This document shows positions 1 to 8,400 of a DNA stretch of 21,152 nt, piece by piece. The stretch comes from a virus. The stretch spans positions 1 through 21,152 of the IMG/VR virus record IMGVR_UViG_3300033571_008750; one strand, given 5' to 3'. Each line of letters begins with the position of its first letter. Position 1 is the stretch's first letter. The notes under the pieces are model-generated. The model saw only the letters and a program-made list of their open reading frames with translations. It was not told the origin of the DNA and made no database searches. The position numbers and the translations under genes were made by a program.

Positions 1-1572
1 ACCGACAAAGTTAGATTAAGCAACGGACCTTTCCTTGCTAGGATTGTCAGTCACCTTGACCCTAGTTTTATGGGCGGTTTAGAAGTTACTCTGTTGAAAG
101 ATCAAGGCAATGAGATCGGCGACGACAGTCAAAGTTTTGTTGTTCGCTGTGCGATGCCTTTCTTTGGGTACACTGCATTTGAACACATGGGTCAAAACGA
201 CGGATCAAAGAACACACTCGAAGGCTTCAACGACACTCAAAAATCCTATGGTATGTGGTTTGTTCCTCCTGATATTGGAGTCAACGTCTTGGTATTTTTT
301 GTGGATGGCGATCCTAGTCAGGGATTCTGGATGGGCTGTGTGCCTGCAAAATTTTCCAACAACATGGTGCCAGGCATTGCAGCCAGCACAGAAGTGTCTC
401 TTGATGACGCAGATAAAAAACGTCTCAACACCAAACAGCCGTTACCAGTTGCTGAAATAAACAAACGAGTTAATCTCAAAAATCAAAAAATAAATCCAGA
501 CACAATTAAAAAACCTCTGCATCCTATTGTTGAAAGATTTTTAGAACAGGGGCTATTGGAAGACGATGTTCGAGGCTTTACAACATCCTCAGGCCGTAGA
601 GAAGCCCCTAGCATGGTCTATGGTATTTCGACTCCCGGCCCTCTTGATCGAAGACCAGGTGCTAAAAAATCTCTAATCGGCAAGCAAGATGATTTCACAC
701 AAACTACAGTACCGGTAAGTCGTCTTGGTGGGACTCAGTTTGTCATGGACGACGGTGATGATAGATATGTTAGAAACACTCCAGCTAGTTCTGGTCCCGT
801 AAAATATATAGATGTTAGCAACGGTGTTGATGCAGCTTCAGGAGAAAAGACCACTTCCAAGGGAGATCCTACAATACCCTACGGTGAGTGTGTTAGGATT
901 CGTACTAGAACAGGGCATCAGATTCTCCTACACAACAGTGAAGATTTAATCTATATTGGCAATGCCAAAGGCACAACCTGGATAGAAATGACAGCAAATG
1001 GCAAGATCGACATCTATGCCAATGACAGTGTTTCTCTGCATACCCAGACAGATCTCAACATTCGTGCTGATAGAGATATTAATTTAGAAGCTGGCCGTAA
1101 CATCAATATGAAAGCCATCAGCGGTAGAACTCGAATGGAGATGTCTCAGAATTGGGAAGTCTTAGTAGGACAAGATGGCAAGATCAGTGTAGGCGGTGTA
1201 TACGAACACGTGGCAGTTGGAGACAGTAAAATTACTGTGGGCGCCAACTTTGATCTACGAGTCAACGGCGCAAATAAATTTACCGCTGGCGGAACCACAG
1301 ATATCAAGAGTGGCGGGAATATCACACAAAGCGGTGCAAGAATTGATCTAAACAGCTTTCCAGCCGCTACCGCTGCTGCGGCTTCGCCGATCTCGGCAAT
1401 CCCAACGCACGACAACATAGCAACTTCAATTGACGCAGGGTGGGCAGAAAAATACAATGCATCAACCATCAGCAGTATTATGAAGCGTGTGCCTATGCAC
1501 GAGCCGTGGCCACTGCACGAAAATCAAGCTCCGGAGCAATTGACTCCAAGCAACACAGATAGGGAAGTCTAA
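1..1572 (+). CDS. 5: T4 gp5-like baseplate central hub/spike protein, 5'-truncated by window edge
   Basis: The reading frame is open from base 1, so the first ATG at 70 is internal: the codons before it (LSNGPFLARIVSHLDPSF) already belong to the conserved N-terminal OB-fold. In 523 visible codons the OB-fold runs to about residue 130 and ends in the typical stretch around FWMGCVPAKF and MVPGIAAS (residues 122-129). Residues about 305-450 are short repeats rich in D, N, I and G (for example TDLNIRADRDINLEAGRNIN), as in the triple-stranded beta-helix needle of gp5/VgrG. A conserved-looking HEPWPLHEN lies at 500-508 near the C-terminus. T4 gp5 carries a lysozyme domain between OB-fold and needle; here residues 130-300 show no such domain, as I recall for marine T4-like gp5. 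By family knowledge gp5 trimers form the membrane-piercing tip under the tail tube. The gp25 gene begins one base after the stop. Confidence 0.9.
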   Translation, partial: TDKVRLSNGPFLARIVSHLDPSFMGGLEVTLLKDQGNEIGDDSQSFVVRCAMPFFGYTAFEHMGQNDGSKNTLEGFNDTQKSYGMWFVPPDIGVNVLVFFVDGDPSQGFWMGCVPAKFSNNMVPGIAASTEVSLDDADKKRLNTKQPLPVAEINKRVNLKNQKINPDTIKKPLHPIVERFLEQGLLEDDVRGFTTSSGRREAPSMVYGISTPGPLDRRPGAKKSLIGKQDDFTQTTVPVSRLGGTQFVMDDGDDRYVRNTPASSGPVKYIDVSNGVDAASGEKTTSKGDPTIPYGECVRIRTRTGHQILLHNSEDLIYIGNAKGTTWIEMTANGKIDIYANDSVSLHTQTDLNIRADRDINLEAGRNINMKAISGRTRMEMSQNWEVLVGQDGKISVGGVYEHVAVGDSKITVGANFDLRVNGANKFTAGGTTDIKSGGNITQSGARIDLNSFPAATAAAASPISAIPTHDNIATSIDAGWAEKYNASTISSIMKRVPMHEPWPLHENQAPEQLTPSNTDREV

Positions 1573-1585
1573 TATGGCAAATAAA
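1570..1585 (+). repeat. 16-base stop/start junction repeat, copy 1
   Basis: TAATATGGCAAATAAA, comprising the gp5 stop, one spacer base, and the ATG with the first codons of gp25 (MANK). An identical string occurs at 5452-5467. Confidence 0.8.
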
Positions 1586-2014
1586 CTTTATAATCAAAAA
1601 ACAGTAGCAGTAAACAAAGCTTCTGTTGGATCCGCTGGCAGCACTAGTTTTGCCTACAAAGGTTTTAACTCTGCAGAATCAAAGAAAAACTACAAGCTAT
1701 ATGACGCTGACCTAGTCAAGCAGGATCTAATGAATCACTTCTATATTCGCAAAGGTGAAAAATTAGAAAACCCAGAGTTTGGCACAGTGATCTGGGACGT
1801 TATATTTGAACCTTTTACTGAAGAAGTTAAAAATATTATTTCTAAAGATGTTGAAACTATTATTAATTACGATCCAAGAATACAGGTCAACGAAATACAA
1901 ATAGACAGCACAGACCAGGGCATACGAATTCAAGCTGATATTACTTACATCCCATTTAATATCAACGAAAAAATGACTTTTGACTTTGACAAAAATAACT
2001 CTATCATTAACTGA
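1574..2014 (+). CDS. 25: T4 gp25-like baseplate wedge protein
   Basis: This 146-residue protein fits the gp25/TssE family (T4 gp25 is 132 aa). Visible signatures are GEKLENPEFGTVIWDVIFEPF (residues about 61-81 read as two adjoining parts, NPEFG at 66-70) and INYDPRIQV, where DPR at 100-102 stands in the place of the family's EPR motif. A short unmatched N-terminal extension of about 45 residues (Ser/Ala/Lys-rich) precedes the fold. In T4, gp25 joins gp6 and gp53 in the wedge core near the sheath-initiation site. The start is the ATG one base after the gp5 stop, with an AGGGA ribosome site at 1561-1565 inside the end of gp5, so the two genes are probably translationally coupled. In T4 gene 25 sits in another cluster; here it lies between gp5 and gp6, its wedge partner. 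Confidence 0.9.
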   Translation: MANKLYNQKTVAVNKASVGSAGSTSFAYKGFNSAESKKNYKLYDADLVKQDLMNHFYIRKGEKLENPEFGTVIWDVIFEPFTEEVKNIISKDVETIINYDPRIQVNEIQIDSTDQGIRIQADITYIPFNINEKMTFDFDKNNSIIN

Positions 2015-2055
2015 CCAGTTTATTTTGTTTGGTAAATATAGGATAGGATATAAAA
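2015..2055 (+). promoter_or_regulatory. Intergenic leader of gp6 with weak late-promoter-like core and strong RBS
   Basis: This 41-base gap is one of only two real gaps in the window. GGTAAATA at 2031-2038 matches the T4 late core TATAAATA at six of eight positions. It is followed by a doubled purine run, AGGATAGGAT (2040-2049), ending six bases before the gp6 ATG, a good ribosome binding site. The promoter reading is weak because a transcript starting about 10-12 bases after the core would begin at or within the ribosome site. ACCA/TGGT arms at about 2013-2032 are only four base pairs and do not make a terminator. Confidence 0.3.
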
Positions 2056-5000
2056 ATGACAACGACAGCTAGACAAAACAACCTTATTTTAAATCAAGAT
2101 TGGACTAGAATTTATCAGACATTTAAAAATGCTGACTTCAAAAGCTACGACTTTGAAAATCTACGTCGAGTTATTATCACATATCTACGTGAAAATTATC
2201 CAGAAGATTTTAATGATTATATTGAGTCGTCGGAGTATATGGCGCTCATTGACGCGGTTGCATTTTTAGGTCAAAGTCTTGCTTTCCGTATTGATCTAGC
2301 ATCAAGAGAAAACTTCATTGAGCTTGCAGAAACCAAAGAAAGTGTTTTAAGAATTGCAAAAATGCTCAGCTATAACTCTAAAAGAAATATAGCATCTAAG
2401 GGCCTGCTAAAATTTTCTACAGTTACTACCACAGAAGAAATATTAGACAGTGACGGAAAAAACCTAGCACAACAAATTATCAGTTGGAACGATCCAACAA
2501 ATACAAACTGGTTAGAGCAATTTTTATTGGTATTGAATTCTGCAATGGCAGACAATACTGAATTTGGACGCAGCCAAGGCTCTGCAATCATTGAAGGCAT
2601 TCAAACAGAACAATATCGATTTAGAACATTCAATGAAGACATTCCAATCTATGCTTTTACAAAAACAGTAGCATCTAGAGGAATGAGTTTTGAAATTGTG
2701 TCCACAGCATTTAAAGGAGCAGAAACTCCCTACGAAGAACCACCAGTTCCTGGAAATCAACTAGGATTTATCTATCGAAATGATGGGTCTGGTCCTGGTA
2801 GTGCTAACACTGGATTCTATCTAATGTTCAAACAAGGTAGCTTGGAGCTTGCTGATTTCTCAATTGAAGCCCCAACAACAAATGAAACAGTTGCCGTTGA
2901 TGCCACAGGAATCAACAACGAAGATGTATGGGTATACAAATTATCAGCAAGCGGTGTTCAGTTAGATCAATGGACAAAAGTAGACAGTCTAACAGGAAAT
3001 AACATTGTTTACAACAGTGTCAGTCAGGGCATTCGAGACATTTATTCTATAGTAACCAAAGACAACGACAAACTAGACCTTGTGTTTGCTGACGGGATTT
3101 ATGGAAACTTGCCGCAAGGAGCATTCCGAGCATACTACAGAGTTAGTAACGGATTAAATTATACTATTTCGCCAACTGAACTGAGAGGTATCAATATCTC
3201 TATTCCGTACATTAACAAGCGCGGTGAAGAGCACAACATTACCATAGGACTTGCCTTGCAATACACTGTGGCAAACTCTGCTGCATCAGAATCAACAGAT
3301 GCTATCAGAGCCAATGCTCCTGCAAATTTTTACACACAAAATAGAATGATTACTGGGGAAGATTATAATCTAGCTCCCTTAACTAGCAGTCAAAATATTT
3401 TAAAAATTAAATCAGTAAACAGAGTAAGCTCTGGAATCTCTAGAAACTTTGACGTTATTGATGCCACTGGTCGATACAGTTCAGTAAATGTATTTGCCGA
3501 CGACGGTTACCTTTACAAAGAAGAGATTGAAAAAACTTTATCTTTTAAATACACCAGCAGAATTGATGCTGTTAATTTTATTAGAAGAAAAGTTGAGCCA
3601 TCATTTAGCAGCAACGACACTTATAATTTTTATCTAACAAAGTTTGACAGAATACTGTTTACGGATAGTAATGCATCGTGGACTCAAGTAACTTCAAATA
3701 TAAATTTTTCTACAGGATATTTTAAAAACATTATAGACAACAGTTTATTAAAAGTAGGAAGTTATGCCACTAACAGTTTGAAATATGTGTCCCTGGGATC
3801 TTTAATTAAATTTTCTCCGCCAGCCGGATATTCCTTTAAGAAAGGCACGCTGGTTATAACTAATTTATTAGACCCAGACCAAACAAATTATCTATGGACA
3901 AAAGTAGTCAAAGTGGTCGGAGACGGCACAAACGCTGGTCGTGGACTACTACCGTCCGGCTTGGGAGCAATTTCCTTTAGCGACAACATTCCAACGGGAG
4001 CAATTGCTACTCGAGTAGTTCCTAAGTTTGTTAACGATTTACCTGTTGCTGTTGAGACTGAAATAGTTAATCAAATTTCTCAAGATTTAAACTTTGGATT
4101 ACGATACAGTGTTTTAGATCAATCTTGGAAAATCATCACTTCAACAAACTTAGATTTATTAAATGATTTTAATCTAGGTAAGACTGGCGATACTACAAAT
4201 GCAAATCTTGACAGTTCCTGGATGATGGCTTTTATTAAAGAAGCAGATTTTTACAAAATTAGAATTCGCTCAATGAATTATGTATTCGGTAGTATAGATC
4301 AAAATAGATTTTACTTTGATTCCAATGAAAAGGAATACAACAATCAATTAGGCCGAGTGGTTAGAGATACTGTTAATGTGTTAGGCATTAACACAGGCAA
4401 GGACAGGATTTCGATGTTGAAATCAGAAATCAATTTTCAAATTGATGACACAATAAAATTTGACGATGGTTATGAAAGTATCAGCGAGATAAAATTATCT
4501 TTTGCTGATAGTGACGATGATGGAGTAATTGACAATCCGGATTCTTTTGAAGACATAGTTGGAGAAGACAGTCAATTAAGTTTTATTTTCTTAAAAGAGG
4601 AATTAGACAATTCCGGATATGTTAACAAAGTGTTAATTGATAATAGCAGCAACCTCATTTTAATTTATCAGAAAGAATCGTTAATTAACATTTCAGATTT
4701 CAACAACGGACAGCTAATCTATTTCTGGGATATCAATGAAAATAGAGTCAAACGAGTAGACAGAACCAACAATGTATTGGTATTAGAAAACTCCTATAAA
4801 GGTGTAATAGGCAGAGACAAGCTGAAATTTCAATATGTTCACAATGCCAGCATCAATCGAAGAATTGATCCTAGTGCTAGCAACATCATCGATGTTTACA
4901 TATTGACTAGAAGTTATGATACTTCATTTAGAAACTATCTTGCAGGCGGCGAACTCAAACCAGTAGCGCCTGATAGTGATAGTCTTCGTATTAGCTTTGG

Positions 5001-5454
5001 AAAAAATCTAGATAGTATTAAATCAATATCCGACGAAGTAATATATCATCCCGTAGAGTACAAGGTACTGTTCGGATCAACAGCAGATGAAAAATTACAA
5101 GCACAATTTAAAGTTGTAAAAAATTCAGCCAAGAGCATAAATGACAACGATTTGAAAGTGAGAATTATTACAGCAATCAATGAATTCTTTGATGTTAATA
5201 ATTGGGACTTCGGCGATAAGTTTTACCTCAGCGAAATGACTACCTATGTAATTAATACAGTAGCGCCTGATGTAAGCAATATGATAATTATTCCAAGACA
5301 GTCAACTCAAGAGTTTGGAAGTCTATTTGAAATTCAAAGTAAGAGCAGCGAAATTTTTGTTAGCGGAGCAACCGTTGACGATATTGAAATAGTTTCAGCA
5401 ATCACCTCGGCAGAAGTAAGAGCAAGTGTTAACAGTATTGTAAGTACAACATAA
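2056..5454 (+). CDS. 6: T4 gp6-like baseplate wedge protein, enlarged
   Basis: The 1132-residue product is recognisable as gp6 at both ends. The N-terminal 150 residues hold LRENYPEDFNDYIESSEYM and FRIDLASRENFIELAETKES, typical of the gp6 wedge core. A Baseplate_J-like motif, ADGIYGNLPQGAFRAYYRVS, lies near residues 345-364. The C-terminal domain has VIYHPVEYKVLFG (about 995-1008), NWDFGDKFYLSEM (about 1049-1061) and an FGSLFEI region, which in T4 gp6 mediates contact between neighbouring wedges and forms the inner baseplate ring. At 1132 residues it is far longer than T4 gp6 (660); the extra length lies mainly between residues 480 and 960 and includes an Asp-rich loop (818-829). The conserved LKFQYVHNASINRRIDPSAS block sits at about 925-944. 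The start is the ATG after AGGATAGGAT. The giant gene starts one base after its stop, which suggests coupled translation. Confidence 0.88.
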   Translation: MTTTARQNNLILNQDWTRIYQTFKNADFKSYDFENLRRVIITYLRENYPEDFNDYIESSEYMALIDAVAFLGQSLAFRIDLASRENFIELAETKESVLRIAKMLSYNSKRNIASKGLLKFSTVTTTEEILDSDGKNLAQQIISWNDPTNTNWLEQFLLVLNSAMADNTEFGRSQGSAIIEGIQTEQYRFRTFNEDIPIYAFTKTVASRGMSFEIVSTAFKGAETPYEEPPVPGNQLGFIYRNDGSGPGSANTGFYLMFKQGSLELADFSIEAPTTNETVAVDATGINNEDVWVYKLSASGVQLDQWTKVDSLTGNNIVYNSVSQGIRDIYSIVTKDNDKLDLVFADGIYGNLPQGAFRAYYRVSNGLNYTISPTELRGINISIPYINKRGEEHNITIGLALQYTVANSAASESTDAIRANAPANFYTQNRMITGEDYNLAPLTSSQNILKIKSVNRVSSGISRNFDVIDATGRYSSVNVFADDGYLYKEEIEKTLSFKYTSRIDAVNFIRRKVEPSFSSNDTYNFYLTKFDRILFTDSNASWTQVTSNINFSTGYFKNIIDNSLLKVGSYATNSLKYVSLGSLIKFSPPAGYSFKKGTLVITNLLDPDQTNYLWTKVVKVVGDGTNAGRGLLPSGLGAISFSDNIPTGAIATRVVPKFVNDLPVAVETEIVNQISQDLNFGLRYSVLDQSWKIITSTNLDLLNDFNLGKTGDTTNANLDSSWMMAFIKEADFYKIRIRSMNYVFGSIDQNRFYFDSNEKEYNNQLGRVVRDTVNVLGINTGKDRISMLKSEINFQIDDTIKFDDGYESISEIKLSFADSDDDGVIDNPDSFEDIVGEDSQLSFIFLKEELDNSGYVNKVLIDNSSNLILIYQKESLINISDFNNGQLIYFWDINENRVKRVDRTNNVLVLENSYKGVIGRDKLKFQYVHNASINRRIDPSASNIIDVYILTRSYDTSFRNYLAGGELKPVAPDSDSLRISFGKNLDSIKSISDEVIYHPVEYKVLFGSTADEKLQAQFKVVKNSAKSINDNDLKVRIITAINEFFDVNNWDFGDKFYLSEMTTYVINTVAPDVSNMIIIPRQSTQEFGSLFEIQSKSSEIFVSGATVDDIEIVSAITSAEVRASVNSIVSTT
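4507..4542 (+). other. Calcium-loop-like DxDxDGxxD motif inside gp6
   Basis: Residues 818-829 of the gp6-like protein read DSDDDGVIDNPD, which fits the DxDxDGxxD pattern of EF-hand, dockerin and thrombospondin-type-3 calcium loops. It sits in the part of the protein that T4 gp6 lacks. Binding of calcium is inferred from the pattern alone; a single acidic loop could also be a solvent-exposed linker. Confidence 0.45.
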
Positions 5455-5467
5455 TATGGCAAATAAA
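5452..5467 (+). repeat. 16-base stop/start junction repeat, copy 2
   Basis: TAATATGGCAAATAAA again, comprising the gp6 stop, one spacer base and the start of the giant gene (MANK). Unlike copy 1 there is no clear Shine-Dalgarno site just upstream, so re-initiation after gp6 translation is likely. Confidence 0.8.
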
Positions 5468-8400
5468 AAATTTCCACAAAGTCAAATACCAGTAAGAAAA
5501 ACTGTAGAATTATTACCTACAGTTTTTAGAACCAGCACAAATGATAAGTTTTTATCAGGAGTAGTCGATCCTCTAGTTCAGCCTGGGGTATTACAAAAGT
5601 CAGTAGGTTATATAGGCAGAAGATATGGAAAAACTTATAACAGTTCTGATATCTATGTTGACTCTGATGAGACCTTAAGAAGTAGGTATCAATTAGAACC
5701 GGGAGTTGTTTATGCTAAAGATCAAAAAGTAACCAACTATTATGACTATCTCGATTTTAAAAATCAATTAAAGTTTTTTGGTAACACCCAAGAAAGAGAC
5801 GATCTTTTTACTGCTCAGGAACACTACACCTGGAACCCTCCGATTGACTGGGACAAATTTATAAATTATCGAGAGTATTACTGGATTCCTAGCGGCCCAC
5901 CGGCAGTTCAAGTGTTGGGCCAATCTTCTAAAGTTGTTAGTACCTATAAAGTTAAATCTTCTCTTAACTCTTTTATTTTTACCCCAGATGCATTTACTAA
6001 TAATCCAACGTTGACTTTGTACAGAGGTCAAACATATAAATTTAATGTCAATCTTCCCGGAGATGGATTTGTAATTAGAACCAGCTATGATACTGGATCT
6101 TTATTATTTGATCCGGCTAAAACTTATTTTCCTGGAAGCATAACTGTTTATGATAATAAATTATGGAAGGCCTTGGTTGAAGTATTGCCCACCGATGGCA
6201 GCAGCATTGACTTAGAGTCTCAGGACTGGGAATTTTTAGAAATTGTATCGAGTCAATCAATTTCTCTGGACTATTTTAAAGGCGTTAAAAACAATAAGAC
6301 AGAAACAGGAACAGTTACATTTGAAGTTCCCTACGATGCTCCTGATGTTCTATATTATCAAAGCGTGACATCTCCAAACAAGTTTGGACGAATGATCATT
6401 GCCGACATCGAAACAAATACCAAAATTGATATAGAAAAAGAAATCATCGGCAAAACAAATTACAAAAGTGGAAACGGGATTGAATTCACTAACGGATTAA
6501 TTGTAGAATTTGATGGCGAGGTTGTGCCAGCTCAGTACTCGACAGGGGAGTGGCTAGTTGAAGGTGTGGGAAATAGAATAACACTGACTAGATTTAGCGA
6601 TCTTGTAGTTCCTGTATTGACTGGCGATACTCCTGAGGTATTATTTGACAATGAAGGATTTGATACCCAGCCGTTTGACGATGCATCGGCATTCCCTGGA
6701 ATTAAGGATTACACAACTATTAGCAAAGACAGCCAGGACAGAAATCCATGGTCACGCTACAATCGATGGTTCCACAGAAATGTACTAGAATATTCATATC
6801 GTCTAAGAGGACAAGACTTTTCAGCTGACGAATCCGCCAGAGCCAAAAGACCAATCATAGAATTCCAACCAAATATAAAATTATACAATCATGGAGCTGT
6901 GGCTAAATCCAGTGTGGATTATATTGATAATTTTACAGACGATATATTTTCTAAAATTGAAGGCAGCACAGGATATAACATTGACGGCGAATCGCTATTT
7001 GAAGGAGCAAGAATACTGGTCACGGCTGATACTGATTTGTTGGCAAATAATAAAATATACAGAGTTACATTTATAACACACAATGGTAGAAAACAAATAA
7101 GTTTAAAAGAAGCTGATGATGCTTTTTCTCTAGCAGACGAATGTGTATTAATCCGACGAGGCAAAAATAATGCAGGATTAATGCAGCATTATGATGGAGT
7201 TTCTTGGAAAGCAAGTCAGCGAAAAAGCAAAGTAAATCAAAGTCCGCTTTTTGATGTATTTGATTCCAACGGAGTAACTTTTTCAGACGCAGATACTTAT
7301 CCCGTGAGTTCGTTCGTTGGGTCTCCTTTGTTGTCGTATAAAGTTGGCAACAGTGTCACTGATCCAGAATTAGGTTTCAGCCTAAGTTATCAAAAAATTG
7401 ATAACGTTGGAGATATCTTGTTCAAATGGAATTGGGATGTTGATACATTTTATTATACTCTAAACCAAACGCAATATAGCAATAAAATTTCTACTGGTTT
7501 TTACAAGAACACATTAGAAAATCAATATTTAAATTCCTGGAGCAAATTAAACACTAGATTTGTCCAACCTATAATTGACAGTCAATTGGTTTCTACAGCA
7601 ACCAACACGTTACAATTTAATACCATAGATTGGGCGCAATTAATTTCAGAGCCAACAATTAAATTTTACGTAAACGGAAAACAATATACTGGAACATATA
7701 CAAGAACCGGCGGGATCTTTACATTCAGCACAACGTTTGCAGCAGCTGACTCAATTACAGTAAAGGTGATTACTGAGCTTGAACCCGACGAAGGCTATTA
7801 TGAAATTCCCGCGGGTCTAGAAAAAAATCCGTTCAATTCTGATCTCTCAGAATTTACTCTAGGCCAGGCAATAGACCATATTACAACCTCGGTAGAATTT
7901 GATGAAAGTTTCTCTGGAGTCATTCCTGGGGCATCAAATCTTCGAGATCTAAACGAATACAGATTATTTGGCAAACGATTTTTAAAACATGCAGAGATTG
8001 CACCTCTAGCAATCTCTTTGCTTTGCGATAAAACTGTTAATATTTTTAAGGCTCTACAGTACGGAAATAAATCCTACACAGTTTTTAAAAATAACTTTTT
8101 AAAGCGAGCAACAGAAATTGATTTTAACAACAACATACCTGATTTTGTAGACGATGTTATTGCTAGCCTAAGCAAAGTAAAAACAACAACTAGTCCGTTT
8201 GCAGACAGCGATATGATAGGTAGCGGAGCATTTAACTTAATTCGATATGTGGTCGAAGATGACGGTATCAAAACATTTAGCCTTACAGAAAAATTTAATC
8301 TAGACCAATTAAGTAGACGTGCAATTTATATCTATATAAACAATAAGCAGTTAGTCAATGACACTGATTACGAGTTTGATTTTACTTTTGGATTTGTAAG

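Noticed and set aside
1146-1469. Minus-strand frame of 107 codons inside gp5
   Set aside because: It lies opposite conserved beta-helix coding sequence, with no ribosome site or recognisable product.
70-1572. gp5 gene starting at the ATG at 70
   Set aside because: The frame is open and gp5-like for all 23 codons before it, so that ATG is internal and the start lies outside the window.
2013-2032. Hairpin terminator after gp25
   Set aside because: The arms pair over only four bases and no stable GC stem precedes the T-rich loop.
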